Source of the DNA: Clostridia bacterium
GTDB lineage: Bacteria; Bacillota; Clostridia; Oscillospirales; CAG-382
NCBI GenBank assembly: GCA_017447445.1
Contig: JAFSNK010000027.1
Coordinates: 56,947 to 120,946, forward strand
Direction of reading: 5' to 3'
DNA: 64,000 nt
Position 1 is the first letter of the stretch; every line of letters begins with the position of its first letter. A model generated the notes under the pieces. The model was not told the origin of the DNA and made no database searches. It saw only the letters and a program-made list of their open reading frames with translations. The translations under genes were made by a program, and so were the position numbers. Positions 17,596-25,754 of the stretch are shown one piece after another.

Positions 17596-18792
17596 ATGAA
17601 ACTCGCACCGATAGTTGTGTCTCTGCTCGACACCGACCTTTACAAATTCAATATGGACCAGGTCATATTCCACAAGCACACCGACCTTTGCGGGCAGTAT
17701 TATTTCAAATGCCGCAACGCCGGAGTTAAGTTCACGCCCGAAATGGCAGAGGAGATAAACGGCCAGATCGACCACCTCTGCTCGCTCCGCTTTACCGACG
17801 AAGAGCTGCATTATCTGCGCTCGATAAGGTTTATCAAGAACGACTACGTGGAATTCCTGCGCCTCTGGCACCCCATCCGCGATTATGTAAAAGTGGAGCT
17901 CGGCGCGGACGGCGAGCTTTCGATAGTCGTCGACGGCCCGCTGTTCTCGGCGATGCAGTTCGAGATCTATCTGCTGGAAATAGTGAACGAGGTTTATTTC
18001 CGCTTCGCCTACGATTACGAAACGCTGCTTGGATCCGCGAAAGAGCGCCTTGATAACAAGATAAAGGCGATGAACGACGGCACCTACGATTTCGCCTTTG
18101 CCGAATTCGGCTGCCGCCGCCGTTTATCCCGCGAATGGGAGGACGAGGTGGTCCGCCGCTTCGTTACCGAGACGAAAAACTGCGTGGGCACCTCGAACGT
18201 CTACCTTGCGAAGAAATACGGCGTTAAGCCGATCGGCACCTACGCGCACGAGTTCGTGCAGATGTATCAGGGCATCGATTCCATCCCGCTGGCGTACACC
18301 AACCACTACGCGCTGCAGGACTGGTACGACGAATACAAGGGCGATAACGGAACGGCGCTTACCGATACGATAACCACCGACCTGTTCCTGCTGGATTTCG
18401 ACCGCGCGAACGCAAACAACTATTCCGGCGTCCGCCACGACAGCGGCGATCCCTACGTCTGGGGTGAAAAGATGATAAAGCATTACCAAAGCTACGGCAT
18501 CGATCCCAAATCAAAGCTGCTGCTGTTCAGCGACAGTCTGGATTTCGACAGGGCGCAGAAGCTGCAGGACTATTTCCGCGGCAAGACCAAGGTCTCGTTC
18601 GGCATAGGCACCTTCGTTTCCAACGATACCAGCGCCGAAGCGCTGAATATAGTTATAAAGCTTCAGTATGTAAACGGCAGACCGGTTGCGAAGCTTTCGG
18701 ATACCCCGGGCAAAGCGATGTGCCGCGACGAGGAATACCTGGAATACCTTAAACGCTCGGTGGAATTCCGGCTTCACAGGGAAAAACGGTAA
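17596..18792 (+). CDS. pncB: Nicotinate phosphoribosyltransferase
   Basis: 398 residues. Joins nicotinate and PRPP (with ATP) to nicotinate mononucleotide. The N-terminus LLDTDLYKFNMDQVIF is diagnostic. The phosphorylated-His loop G-V-R-H-D-S-G-D-P-Y lies near residue 280, and the late motif F-G-I-G-T-F-V-S-N-D-T follows. AAAGGAG is embedded in the end of the upstream gene, so the pair is one operon. Upstream partner is the nicotinamidase-like gene. Confidence 0.93.
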   Translation: MKLAPIVVSLLDTDLYKFNMDQVIFHKHTDLCGQYYFKCRNAGVKFTPEMAEEINGQIDHLCSLRFTDEELHYLRSIRFIKNDYVEFLRLWHPIRDYVKVELGADGELSIVVDGPLFSAMQFEIYLLEIVNEVYFRFAYDYETLLGSAKERLDNKIKAMNDGTYDFAFAEFGCRRRLSREWEDEVVRRFVTETKNCVGTSNVYLAKKYGVKPIGTYAHEFVQMYQGIDSIPLAYTNHYALQDWYDEYKGDNGTALTDTITTDLFLLDFDRANANNYSGVRHDSGDPYVWGEKMIKHYQSYGIDPKSKLLLFSDSLDFDRAQKLQDYFRGKTKVSFGIGTFVSNDTSAEALNIVIKLQYVNGRPVAKLSDTPGKAMCRDEEYLEYLKRSVEFRLHREKR

Positions 18793-18926
18793 GGCGCGCC
18801 GCGCCACGCGGAGGAAAAAGCCATAAAAAAACAAAAACGCGCGCGCGCGGCGATCCCGCACAAAAGCGAGCCGTTTTACCCCAAAATAGTTTTGCGGTTA
18901 TAATCTGAAAAAGGAACTTTGTCCTT

Positions 18927-20222
18927 TTACAGACAGAACGCCGCGTACAACGGAACTGTTTTTTTCTTATCCTCAAAGCCAAAATTCTTTGACGAGAGCT
19001 TGATTGCGTATTCAGGAGAGTAAGTATCCATATACACTTTCAAACTCTTTGCGCGGGTGTTGTCCGCGGACTTAACTTCCACGGGAATAATCTTTCCGTC
19101 GCGCCGGATAACAAAGTCCACCTCGGCGCCGCGGTCGGATTCCCAATAATACGTCTTATATCCGTTATAGGTCAAGTGGAAGTTGACGTAGTTTTCGACC
19201 ATACCGCCTTTGAAGTCGTCGAGCTCGTCGGACATAAACAGAATATCGTTCGCCATCAGGTCTTTTTTCGCGGTCAGAAGTCCCATGTCGGAAACGTAGA
19301 TTTTGAACGAGTCAATATCTCGGTAATTTTCCAGAGGTTTTTTTATCTGTTCCGCTTTATAAACCTGCGACACTATGCCGGAAAGCGCGAGCCATTCGAT
19401 GGCATTCTCAAACTCGGCAGCGCGTGCGCCCTTTTTTATGAGTTTGTACTGGAAGCGCGTGTTCTTCTTCGACAACTGAACGGTGATGCTGTCGTAGGCG
19501 AGCCGCGTCTTCTTTATTTCAGTAAGATTGTTGTACTTGCTCATGTCGTTGAGATACGCGGCAAGAATGGTATCCTGTATAGTACGAACGAGGATGAAGT
19601 CCTTCGTGTTCGCGTACTGGACCACGCACTCGGGCATTCCACCCACAATGAGATATTCTCGGTATAACCGCATAGCGGATTCGTGAAGCGCGGCGGGCAT
19701 CGGAGAATCGTTTTTGAAGCACTCTTTGATTTTCCCGACGAGCATATCCTCGCCGAGAGCGAGCATAAATTCTTCTATATCCATCGGATACAGAGTTTTC
19801 ATATCCACTTTACCGACAGGGAAAGAAAACTTAGTGCGGTTGACGGCAACACCGAGCAGACTGCCGAGCGCGATGATATGATATTCTGGCGCTTCCTCGC
19901 AAAAGTATTTGAGCGACGTCAAAGCGCGCTCGCAAAGCTGCACTTCGTCAAAGACGATAAGCGTGCGCTCACGAACGATGGTCGTCCCGCAGATATGCGA
20001 AAGAACGGGTATCAAAGTCTTCGGGCTGATATCGCCCTCAAAGGTGTCGTTCAGCACGGGCTTGGTTTCAAAATTGAAATACGCTACGTTATCGTATTTT
20101 GTTCTTCCGAACTCCAAAACGGAGAAGGTCTTGCCGACCTGTCTCGCGCCTTGCAGGATAAGCGGCTTGCGATGTTCGCTCGCTTTCCATTCGTCCAGAT
20201 ATTTACTGATTTTTCGGTACAT
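18927..20222 (-). CDS. AAA ATPase with C-terminal DUF4143-type domain
   Basis: About 431 residues from the ATG at 20222 (GAGG 8 bases upstream; another ATG lies 6 bases earlier). Walker A GARQVGKT near residues 25-32, Walker B TLIVFDEVQLCE near 90-100, then a DUF4143 region ending in a PD-(D/E)xK-like pattern: E-S-D-R-G-A-E-V-D-F-V-I-R-R-D-G-K-I-I-P-V-E-V-K. Such P-loop proteins are frequent in gut bacteria as patchily distributed accessory genes of uncertain role. Lower GC than neighbours suggests horizontal origin. A possible promoter (CTGACT-17-TAGAAT, minus) lies near 20250-20280. Confidence 0.85.
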   Translation of the reverse strand: MYRKISKYLDEWKASEHRKPLILQGARQVGKTFSVLEFGRTKYDNVAYFNFETKPVLNDTFEGDISPKTLIPVLSHICGTTIVRERTLIVFDEVQLCERALTSLKYFCEEAPEYHIIALGSLLGVAVNRTKFSFPVGKVDMKTLYPMDIEEFMLALGEDMLVGKIKECFKNDSPMPAALHESAMRLYREYLIVGGMPECVVQYANTKDFILVRTIQDTILAAYLNDMSKYNNLTEIKKTRLAYDSITVQLSKKNTRFQYKLIKKGARAAEFENAIEWLALSGIVSQVYKAEQIKKPLENYRDIDSFKIYVSDMGLLTAKKDLMANDILFMSDELDDFKGGMVENYVNFHLTYNGYKTYYWESDRGAEVDFVIRRDGKIIPVEVKSADNTRAKSLKVYMDTYSPEYAIKLSSKNFGFEDKKKTVPLYAAFCL

Positions 20223-20421
20223 ATACATTACCTCTTTTCATTGTTCGAGACCATTCTATCACAAGTTCGTGTCAAAGTCAGCCGAATTAAAGCAAAATAT
20301 CGCACTAAATTACACGAATGTTTTAAAAAAATCTACATCAAATTACACTTTTTGAAAAAGAGCTTGGCGCAATCACTGATATGTGGCATAATGATAACAA
20401 TCAAGAATGTGCACAAAACCG

Positions 20422-20458
20422 ACACAAAAAACGCACCGATACGGTGCGTTTTTGTGTG
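20422..20458. terminator. Terminator-like hairpin, resembles that at 27060-27093
   Basis: Stem 20427-20438/20442-20453 (AACGCACCG / CGGTGCGTT core) flanked by A-run and T-run, so usable in both directions. Confidence 0.6.
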
Positions 20459-20461
20459 TGA

Positions 20462-20518
20462 TTAACTGACGAAACAGCCCAAGACGGTAAGATCATACTC
20501 TAATTTTTTTAATTCCAT
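20462..20518 (-). pseudogene. Truncated start of an ACT-domain protein gene
   Basis: On the minus strand, GGAGG then ATG (20518) opens M-E-L-K-K-L-E-Y-D-L-T-V-L-G-C-F-V-S, stop. The first 12 residues look like the N-terminus of small clostridial ACT-domain proteins, which begin MELKKLDYDLTV or similar; the rest diverges and stops after 18 codons. It looks like a gene cut by a rearrangement. The family comparison is from memory. Confidence 0.45.
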
Positions 20519-20592
20519 TTGTCCTGCTTCCTCCACGGATTCCAACTTCAATATCTTTTTTATTATCATTATACTTGAAAAGTTTGAACTCT

Positions 20593-22020
20593 TCAATCTT
20601 TTCCCGTTCTTTTACCGGATAACACAACGTTAGCGATGATTCCAAGGATGAGAGCTGTTGCGATTTCCGTCAGCGTGACTGCACCTATCGTCAGTTCCAA
20701 TCCGCCGATACCGACTATTAATATGATCGACACCACATATAGGTTTTTGTTCTCATTCAGATTAACCGCCTGAATCATTTTCAAACCGCTGACGGCGATA
20801 AATCCGTACAGAGCAATACAGACTCCGCCCATTACGCACGGAGGGATTGAATCCACAAAGGCGACGACAGGAGTTATGAACGAGGACAGGATACACAGGA
20901 TTGCCGTTGCAATGATCGTAGTTATCGATGCGTTTCCTGTCAGCGCAACGCAGGCAACTGATTCGCCGTAAGTTGTGTTGGGACAGCCGCCAAAGACTGC
21001 CCCGACTGCCGAACCAATGCCGTCGCCGAAAAGCGTTCTGTGCAAACCGGGATCTTCAAGCAGTTCGTGACCGATTATTGAAGACAGGTTTTTGTGATCG
21101 GCTATATGTTCGGTAAAGGCAACGAACGCTACTGGGACGTAGGCGATAAGAATGGTCAGGACGTAATTCCAGGAAAGCTCGTTCAGCGCTCCAAAAGCTT
21201 TCAAAAACGTCATTTCAGGGATACTAACGAACGTTTTTATTGAAAATCCGTCCACAAACATATATTTTTGGAAAACGCTGAAATCGATGATTTTCAAAGC
21301 GTCTACACTGCAAGCGGATCCTATCGCTGTCAGAACTGCCGCAACAGTATATCCGGAAAGGATGCCGATGATAAACGGGATCAGCTTTACAGTCTTTTTT
21401 CCGTATGTAGAACATATCATCGTCACGAACAGTGTAACAAACCCGCAAAGCAACGCGATCCACGGAGAGCCGATCATCTGCGTACCGGCTTTCTCTACTA
21501 TTTCAGGCGTTCCGCTTGTCAACGATACGGAATACTCTGTAATTTCCCGAACGACGTCTCCTTTGACTATATCCGATATTGCGCTTCCCGCAAGGGACAG
21601 TCCGATGATCGCAACCGTAGGGCCGATTACGACAGTCGGCATCAGTTTATTGAGCCAATTAACTCCTGCGATTTTTACGGCTATGCCGAGGATAACATAC
21701 ACAAGCCCTGCCAGTGCCGCGCCTATTATCAAGCCGAGCCAGCCGAGCGACATGGATACACCGCCGGCAAAAGCCGCAAGCATGGATTTAATAAAAGCGA
21801 AAGAAGAACCGACAAAAACCGGACTCTTTCGCTTTGTTAGCAAAATATAAACGATTGTACCCATTCCCGCACCAAGCATCGCGGCGGCGGGTGAGAGTCC
21901 GTGCCCGACGATCATCGGAACGGCGATAGTTGCTGCCATGATCGCCAGCATTTGTTGAAATGCAAAAGCGATCAGTTGTCTGAATTTCGGCTTGTCAGCC
22001 ACGTCAAAATAGAGTTTCAT
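20593..22020 (-). CDS. Nucleobase:cation symporter (uracil/xanthine permease family)
   Basis: The start at 22020 (MKLYFDVADKPKFRQLIAFAFQQMLAI...) is backed by AAGGAG; a 12-residue longer frame is unlikely. 475 residues with about 14 hydrophobic segments. The NCS2 signature is seen: Q-Q-M-L-A-I-M-A-A-T-I-A-V-P, the half-helix F-T-E-H-I-A-D-H, then G-D-G-I-G-S-A-V-G-A-V-F-G-G-C-P-N-T-T-Y-G-E-S. Likely imports uracil, though xanthine or another base cannot be excluded. Expression is probably controlled by the structured leader directly upstream. Confidence 0.9.
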   Translation of the reverse strand: MKLYFDVADKPKFRQLIAFAFQQMLAIMAATIAVPMIVGHGLSPAAAMLGAGMGTIVYILLTKRKSPVFVGSSFAFIKSMLAAFAGGVSMSLGWLGLIIGAALAGLVYVILGIAVKIAGVNWLNKLMPTVVIGPTVAIIGLSLAGSAISDIVKGDVVREITEYSVSLTSGTPEIVEKAGTQMIGSPWIALLCGFVTLFVTMICSTYGKKTVKLIPFIIGILSGYTVAAVLTAIGSACSVDALKIIDFSVFQKYMFVDGFSIKTFVSIPEMTFLKAFGALNELSWNYVLTILIAYVPVAFVAFTEHIADHKNLSSIIGHELLEDPGLHRTLFGDGIGSAVGAVFGGCPNTTYGESVACVALTGNASITTIIATAILCILSSFITPVVAFVDSIPPCVMGGVCIALYGFIAVSGLKMIQAVNLNENKNLYVVSIILIVGIGGLELTIGAVTLTEIATALILGIIANVVLSGKRTGKD

Positions 22021-22038
22021 GTTTTTTCTCCTTTTCCT

Positions 22039-22123
22039 ATGCTCAAAAAAAATCACATACCAAACGGTATGTGACGAAAAATGAATCCTACGATTCCGAA
22101 AAATTCACATGAATTTTGAGCAT
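22039..22123 (-). promoter_or_regulatory. Riboswitch-like leader / attenuator of the nucleobase permease
   Basis: A 10-bp inverted repeat (22114-22123 with 22039-22048) would close a junction containing three hairpins: 22100-22106/22111-22117, 22083-22087/22092-22096 (loop of 4) and 22053-22061/22066-22074 (9 bp, loop of 4). The last is followed on the minus strand by eight U and is an intrinsic terminator. The 5' segment AUGUGA (near 22106-22111) could instead pair with the terminator's UCACAU arm as an antiterminator. It does not fit the purine riboswitch or PyrR-site patterns. Confidence 0.6.
22045..22074 (-). terminator. Leader terminator upstream of the permease start
   Basis: Perfect 9-bp stem 22066-22074/22053-22061 followed by a run of eight T on the minus strand, between promoter and start codon. 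Confidence 0.8.
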
Positions 22124-22137
22124 ATTTGATTTCCTAC

Positions 22138-22166
22138 ATTATAACAAACTGCTACTAATTTGTCAA
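22138..22166 (-). promoter_or_regulatory. Consensus promoter of the permease
   Basis: Minus strand TTGACA (22166-22161), 17-base spacer, TATAAT (22143-22138): exact consensus, giving a leader of about 110 bases. Confidence 0.85.
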
Positions 22167-22289
22167 GGACTATTTTCCTATTATTCTCATACAAAATGAA
22201 TGAAACTACAAATAATAATGATTTATTTCATTGTGTGGAGTCTTTCTTAAGGCGGCCAAAAGGAGTGGACATACTTCAAGGAATATATA

Positions 22290-22385
22290 ATGGCAGATAC
22301 TGCGGCGAAGGCGAAGGCAAGGCTGCGGGCAGAACTCAAAGAGCAGGGCTGCCACAACATCCAGATGGCAGCCATCGAAATTTGA
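22290..22385 (+). CDS. Small ORF, 31 residues, uncertain
   Basis: ATG at 22290 gives MADTAAKAKARLRAELKEQG... (31 residues, Ala/Lys/Arg-rich helix) ending at TGA 22383-22385. A weak AAGGA stands upstream and a good terminator follows 10 bases after the stop. It could be a small protein or the tail of a decayed mobile-element gene. No family recognised. Confidence 0.35.
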   Translation: MADTAAKAKARLRAELKEQGCHNIQMAAIEI

Positions 22386-22395
22386 AAATAATCAA

Positions 22396-22435
22396 AAAGT
22401 TCCCCAAAACCACTTGCAAATTGGGGAACTTTCTG
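22396..22435 (+). terminator. Intrinsic terminator
   Basis: 12-bp perfect stem 22396-22407/22421-22432 with T-rich tail, just before the Fic gene. Confidence 0.7.
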
Positions 22436-22480
22436 TTATAATAGAAATGATATAATTTCTCCACAAAGGAGGAAATGAGA

Positions 22481-23419
22481 ATGAACTATGAATACATGGA
22501 GATTCAGGAGCTTTTGCAGCAGCGTGCAGACCTGCAGGCGCGCCTGAAACTGCTCCCCTACGACGGATCGCCGGAGATCAAAGATCGCGGCGAAACCAAG
22601 TATTTGTATATCCGCAAGCGTGTGGCAGGTAAGCTGACCAGCACTTACGTCGATAAGTATTCGGATGATCTCTACGCGGCGCTCCTGCGCTACACCAAAG
22701 AGGCGCGGGAGCTGAAAAAAGGCATCCGGCATATTGAGAAGCGACTGGCGCAGCTCGGCTATGCCACCGAGGAACTTTCCGATAAGGTGATCCTCAACAT
22801 CGACTTCGCTCGCGCCAACATGAAAGCGAACATCTACGATCAGGCGGTGCTCGAAGGCGTGGCAACATCCTTCCCGCAGGCCGAGGATATCATCGAGAAC
22901 GGCCGCGTCAACGGCGTCTCGGCAAACGACGTGCAGAAGATCCTCAACCTGAAGCATGCTTGGGAATTCGTCATGGATCGGGACGTGATCGCCACCAAAA
23001 CCGATTATTATATCCTCTGCCACATCGCAAAGCTCGTCAACGAGGGTTTCTATGCGGAAGGCGGACGGATCCGCGGCGTGCCGGTCACCATCGGCGGAAC
23101 GTCGTATATCCCGCCCCTGCCGATCGAGCTTGACGTAAAAGAGCAGATCGTGGCAATCGTCGCAGACGAAGCTGAGCCGATCGAAAAAGCGATCCGGCTG
23201 TGTCTCTACTGCATGAAGACGCAGATCTTCAACGACGGAAACAAGCGCGCAGCGGTGATCTTCGCCAACCACTACCTCATCGGTCAGGCGGCAGGACTGC
23301 TGGTGATCCAGGAAAAGAACGTGCCGGAGTTCAAAAAGTTGCTCGTCCGCTATTACGAGGACAAAGACAACGGCGAGATCACAGCGTTTATGAAAGATAA
23401 ATGCTGGCGGAAGATGTAA
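22481..23419 (+). CDS. Fic-family protein with altered active-site motif
   Basis: The start at 22481 is 8 bases after AAAGGAGG (the ATG at 22475 is too close). 312 residues. The N-terminal ~110 residues are charged helical/coiled-coil (MNYEYMEIQELLQQRADLQARLKLL...). The Fic core follows, with motif Q248-I-F250-N-D252-G-N254-K-R256. Canonical Fic is HxFx(D/E)GNGR, and Doc-like kinases have HxFx(D/N)ANKR. Here the catalytic His is Gln and the end is NKR. AMPylation by the usual mechanism is therefore doubtful; the rest of the phosphate-binding loop is intact. Sits in the accessory region. Confidence 0.8.
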   Translation: MNYEYMEIQELLQQRADLQARLKLLPYDGSPEIKDRGETKYLYIRKRVAGKLTSTYVDKYSDDLYAALLRYTKEARELKKGIRHIEKRLAQLGYATEELSDKVILNIDFARANMKANIYDQAVLEGVATSFPQAEDIIENGRVNGVSANDVQKILNLKHAWEFVMDRDVIATKTDYYILCHIAKLVNEGFYAEGGRIRGVPVTIGGTSYIPPLPIELDVKEQIVAIVADEAEPIEKAIRLCLYCMKTQIFNDGNKRAAVIFANHYLIGQAAGLLVIQEKNVPEFKKLLVRYYEDKDNGEITAFMKDKCWRKM

Positions 23420-23562
23420 CGCAAACGCACAAACTGCCAATTTTGTGAGGTTAACATACTTGAAAACACACAAACTGCTGACTTTGTGTTTTTTCTGCTC
23501 CAAAACTGCATATTCAGTTTTTTTCAACAAAACATATAAAGCAATAAAGGAGATCTTTATAT

Positions 23563-24393
23563 ATGAGCCAGAAAGATCGGATTATTTTCTTTTTACAAGA
23601 TCACGATACCATGACTCAGAGCGAATTGTCTGAAGCGATATATGGTGACAAGAATCACATGCCAAATATTTACGATGCACTAAAAGTTCTCGTTCAAAGC
23701 GGGATCGTGACACGATCTGGGGATCGTCCGTCTTATTATTCTTTATCGGAAAAGAAAGAAGAAATCCCCCCACAAGGAAAAAAGCCAGCCAAGCAGTTCA
23801 GAGATGTTTCGAATGATATAGTTAGTAATGAAACATTGGAGGAAGCAACGCTACTTGTACAACAATCGGATGCATACGGTCCCGAAAACGATCTGATAAC
23901 GAGGTGTCTGCAGCGATTTCCAAAAAACACAGATCCGGACATTGTCGCTATGAAGATAGGGCTGATTGATATCACCAACTCAACACACTTATCTCAGCAC
24001 AAAAGCAAGATCAGCATGGATGAACTCTGTCACATTATCGCTGCAATTCCGAACATTGATGCAAGAATTGCCGAGGGTGATCCGGAGGTGGTGAATGAGA
24101 TAGCACGTAGCAATGGAAGAATCAACCTGTTTTCATTTGCGACAAAATACTGTTGCTATCACAATCGCAACTTATATGGGCGCGACGATTATTCCATTCT
24201 GGATACAATTCTGAAGGAATATTTGCCTCGATACTTTGACGATGTAACACAAAGCCAAATTCAAAGATGGCAGAAAAAGTTTCAATATAAGGCGTATAAC
24301 GATTACATTACGCGAAAACTCGATGAGCTCGGCATCACTGTTGATCACCAGAAGCGAAAATTCGATCACTTCGTGTGGTACAAGAATCGATAA
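23563..24393 (+). CDS. Winged-helix protein with DNA-glycosylase-like C-terminal region, accessory
   Basis: 276 residues. Residues 1-~65 look like a winged helix (MSQKDRIIFFLQDHDTMTQSELSEAIYG...VLVQSGIVTRSGDRPSYYSL). A Lys/Pro linker follows. Residues ~150-276 contain I-N-L-F-S-F-A-T-K-Y-C-C-Y-H-N...D-D-Y-S-I-L-D, a pattern I associate with accessory proteins of a helical DNA-glycosylase-like (OGG-type) fold; this is from memory and is weak. GC is well below the core. AAAGGAG precedes ATG. It lies between the Fic gene and the recombinase pseudogene; the recombinase ORF itself starts with a similar winged helix. Confidence 0.6.
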   Translation: MSQKDRIIFFLQDHDTMTQSELSEAIYGDKNHMPNIYDALKVLVQSGIVTRSGDRPSYYSLSEKKEEIPPQGKKPAKQFRDVSNDIVSNETLEEATLLVQQSDAYGPENDLITRCLQRFPKNTDPDIVAMKIGLIDITNSTHLSQHKSKISMDELCHIIAAIPNIDARIAEGDPEVVNEIARSNGRINLFSFATKYCCYHNRNLYGRDDYSILDTILKEYLPRYFDDVTQSQIQRWQKKFQYKAYNDYITRKLDELGITVDHQKRKFDHFVWYKNR

Positions 24394-24408
24394 ATGGAGA
24401 GTAGAAAA

Positions 24409-25248
24409 ATGCTTCAAAGAATAATTGATTTTATGAAAAATGAAAAAGAGCCACTATCTGCTAAATAGATCGCGGTTGCAATTTCATGCGAGAAGAGAGA
24501 AGTAAACAGAATCCTTTATTCGACGCCTTCTCTTTTTGAAATGAACAGTTCTCATCAGTGGATCTTAAAGAGAAACTTTCCGAAGCGGCCACCGCGCGAG
24601 ATCGACTACATGAACGATGAGGATGCCAAAAAGTTCTATGCGGCAGCGGAAACGTACCCGGATATCAAGATCAAAACGGCCGCGGAGCTGCTTCTGCTGA
24701 CAGGCATGCGGCGCGGCGAGGTCTGCGGGCTTGAGTGGGACGACGTCGACCTCGACGAAGAAACGATCACCATCAATCGCTCGGTTGTGACGGTCAAGGG
24801 CTACGGCGCAGTGACGAAATCACCGAAAACGGCGAGCAGCAACCGCGTGATCGGCATATCCAGCCACTTGGTGCAGCTCCTGCGCGAATACCGAGAGTGG
24901 TACGATCAGTACACCGATTCGCTCGGTGATCAATGGATCCAGAGCAACCGGTTGTTCATCAAGGAGATGGGCGATCCGATCTATCCGTCAACGATAGAGT
25001 TCTGAGTGGACAAGGTCTGCCACGCAGCAGGGCTTCCGCACCGGACGGTGCACTCGCTGAGACATACCAGTATTACGATGCAGATCGCGGCAGGCGTCCC
25101 GCTGGTGACGGTTGCAGGCCGCGCGGGATATGCGCGGACGAGCACCACGACCGACATCTACAGCCACTTCTTGAAAAGCTCGGACAAAACGGCAGCCAAG
25201 ATGCTGGAAAACATCTTCGAGCAGTCAGAGGAAACAAAGAATCCCTGA
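24409..25248 (+). pseudogene. Chimeric winged-helix / tyrosine recombinase with two nonsense codons
   Basis: One frame runs from ATG 24409 to TGA at 25246-25248, broken by TAG at 24466-24468 (after ...KEPLSAK, where CAG/Gln is expected) and TGA at 25003-25005 (...PSTIEF*VDKVC, where TGG/Trp is expected). The first ~45 codons form a winged helix in place of the usual SAM-like DNA-binding domain. The rest is a tyrosine recombinase catalytic domain: T-G-M-R-R-G-E-V (Arg I), L-R-H-T-S (H-x-x-R region), then G-Y-A-R-T-S-T-T-T-D-I-Y-S-H with the nucleophile Tyr. No frameshift is needed. Almost certainly inactive. Confidence 0.8.
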
Positions 25249-25255
25249 TCCAAGG

Positions 25256-25427
25256 TTGCAACATTGCAACATTTTCAGGGGGTGGGTAAGTTGCAATGTT
25301 AGCCCGCATGGAGAGATCTGTGCGGGCTCTTTTTCGCGCCTTTCAGCCAGTATTTAAGCGGCTTTTCGGCAATCTTTCCTCAATCATTCGGACGTTTTTA
25401 ACATTGCAAAATGGGCGGAAGTTGCAA
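25256..25427. repeat. Cluster of TTGCAA motifs downstream of the recombinase
   Basis: Five copies of the palindrome TTGCAA at 25256, 25264, 25291, 25404 and 25422, mostly within a longer A/G-TTGCAA-C/T context. The 25249-25754 gap holds no gene; besides this cluster it has a terminator and the promoter and leader of the HNH gene. Possible arm-type binding sites for the lost recombinase. Confidence 0.45.
25301..25334 (+). terminator. Intrinsic terminator
   Basis: 8-bp stem 25301-25308/25321-25328 followed by CTTTTT; it closes the recombinase unit. Confidence 0.75.
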
Positions 25428-25544
25428 TCTTACCGCGTGTTTACAGGGCTTTTGCGGATCGTCTTTCTACGATCATTCGCCTATATTTCAGGCGTCTTTC
25501 TGCATGTCTTTCGGGCGTTTTGTCAGGAAATATGTTCGTATATA

Positions 25545-25573
25545 TAGACAAAAGCGATAAAAAGTGCTATAAT
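25545..25573 (+). promoter_or_regulatory. Promoter of the HNH gene
   Basis: TAGACA (25545-25550), 17-base spacer, TATAAT (25568-25573). Implies a ~175-base leader. Confidence 0.65.
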
Positions 25574-25598
25574 AAATACGCAATTTGATAAACTGAAC

Positions 25599-25724
25599 AC
25601 TTTCGCAAGAAAGTTGGCTGATTAATCTTCTGTAACGCTATTAAGAGGATTGCCCTTTGAGGTTTATAGCAATAGGCCGCCCTATGATCAGTCACATGAT
25701 TTATCAGATTGACTTTACCATAGG
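25599..25724 (+). other. Structured 5' leader RNA candidate upstream of the HNH nuclease
   Basis: In the ~175-base leader: a 6-bp hairpin with a GCAA (GNRA) tetraloop (25599-25614); a stem 25649-25653/25669-25673 enclosing a small hairpin (25654-25662); and a two-part stem 25681-25686/25719-25724 plus 25690-25694/25710-25714. A competing pairing exists (25672-25676/25681-25685). An AGGAGG at 25723-25728 is too far (27 bases) from the start codon to act directly as RBS. A further inverted repeat (25735-25743/25757-25765) places the start codon in a loop. Confidence 0.5.
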
Positions 25725-25754
25725 AGGCACAGGCGTCTTTTTCTGAAAAGAATA

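Larger units (their letters stand above)
20229..20592. other. AT-rich intergenic junction region
   Basis: No complete gene. It holds the upstream region of the ATPase, a terminator-like hairpin (20422-20458), a truncated ACT-domain gene start (20462-20518, minus) and the 3' side of the permease gene. Base composition is clearly more AT-rich than the core. Confidence 0.5.

Noticed and set aside
22021..22130. Purine riboswitch or PyrR attenuator before the permease
   Set aside because: The conserved purine-aptamer core and loop pairs are absent, and no PyrR-binding consensus is seen; kept as an unassigned leader.
25003..25005. TGA as Trp (alternative genetic code)
   Set aside because: Many genes in the window end in TGA with a terminator behind, and Trp is coded by TGG throughout; a nonsense mutation is simpler.
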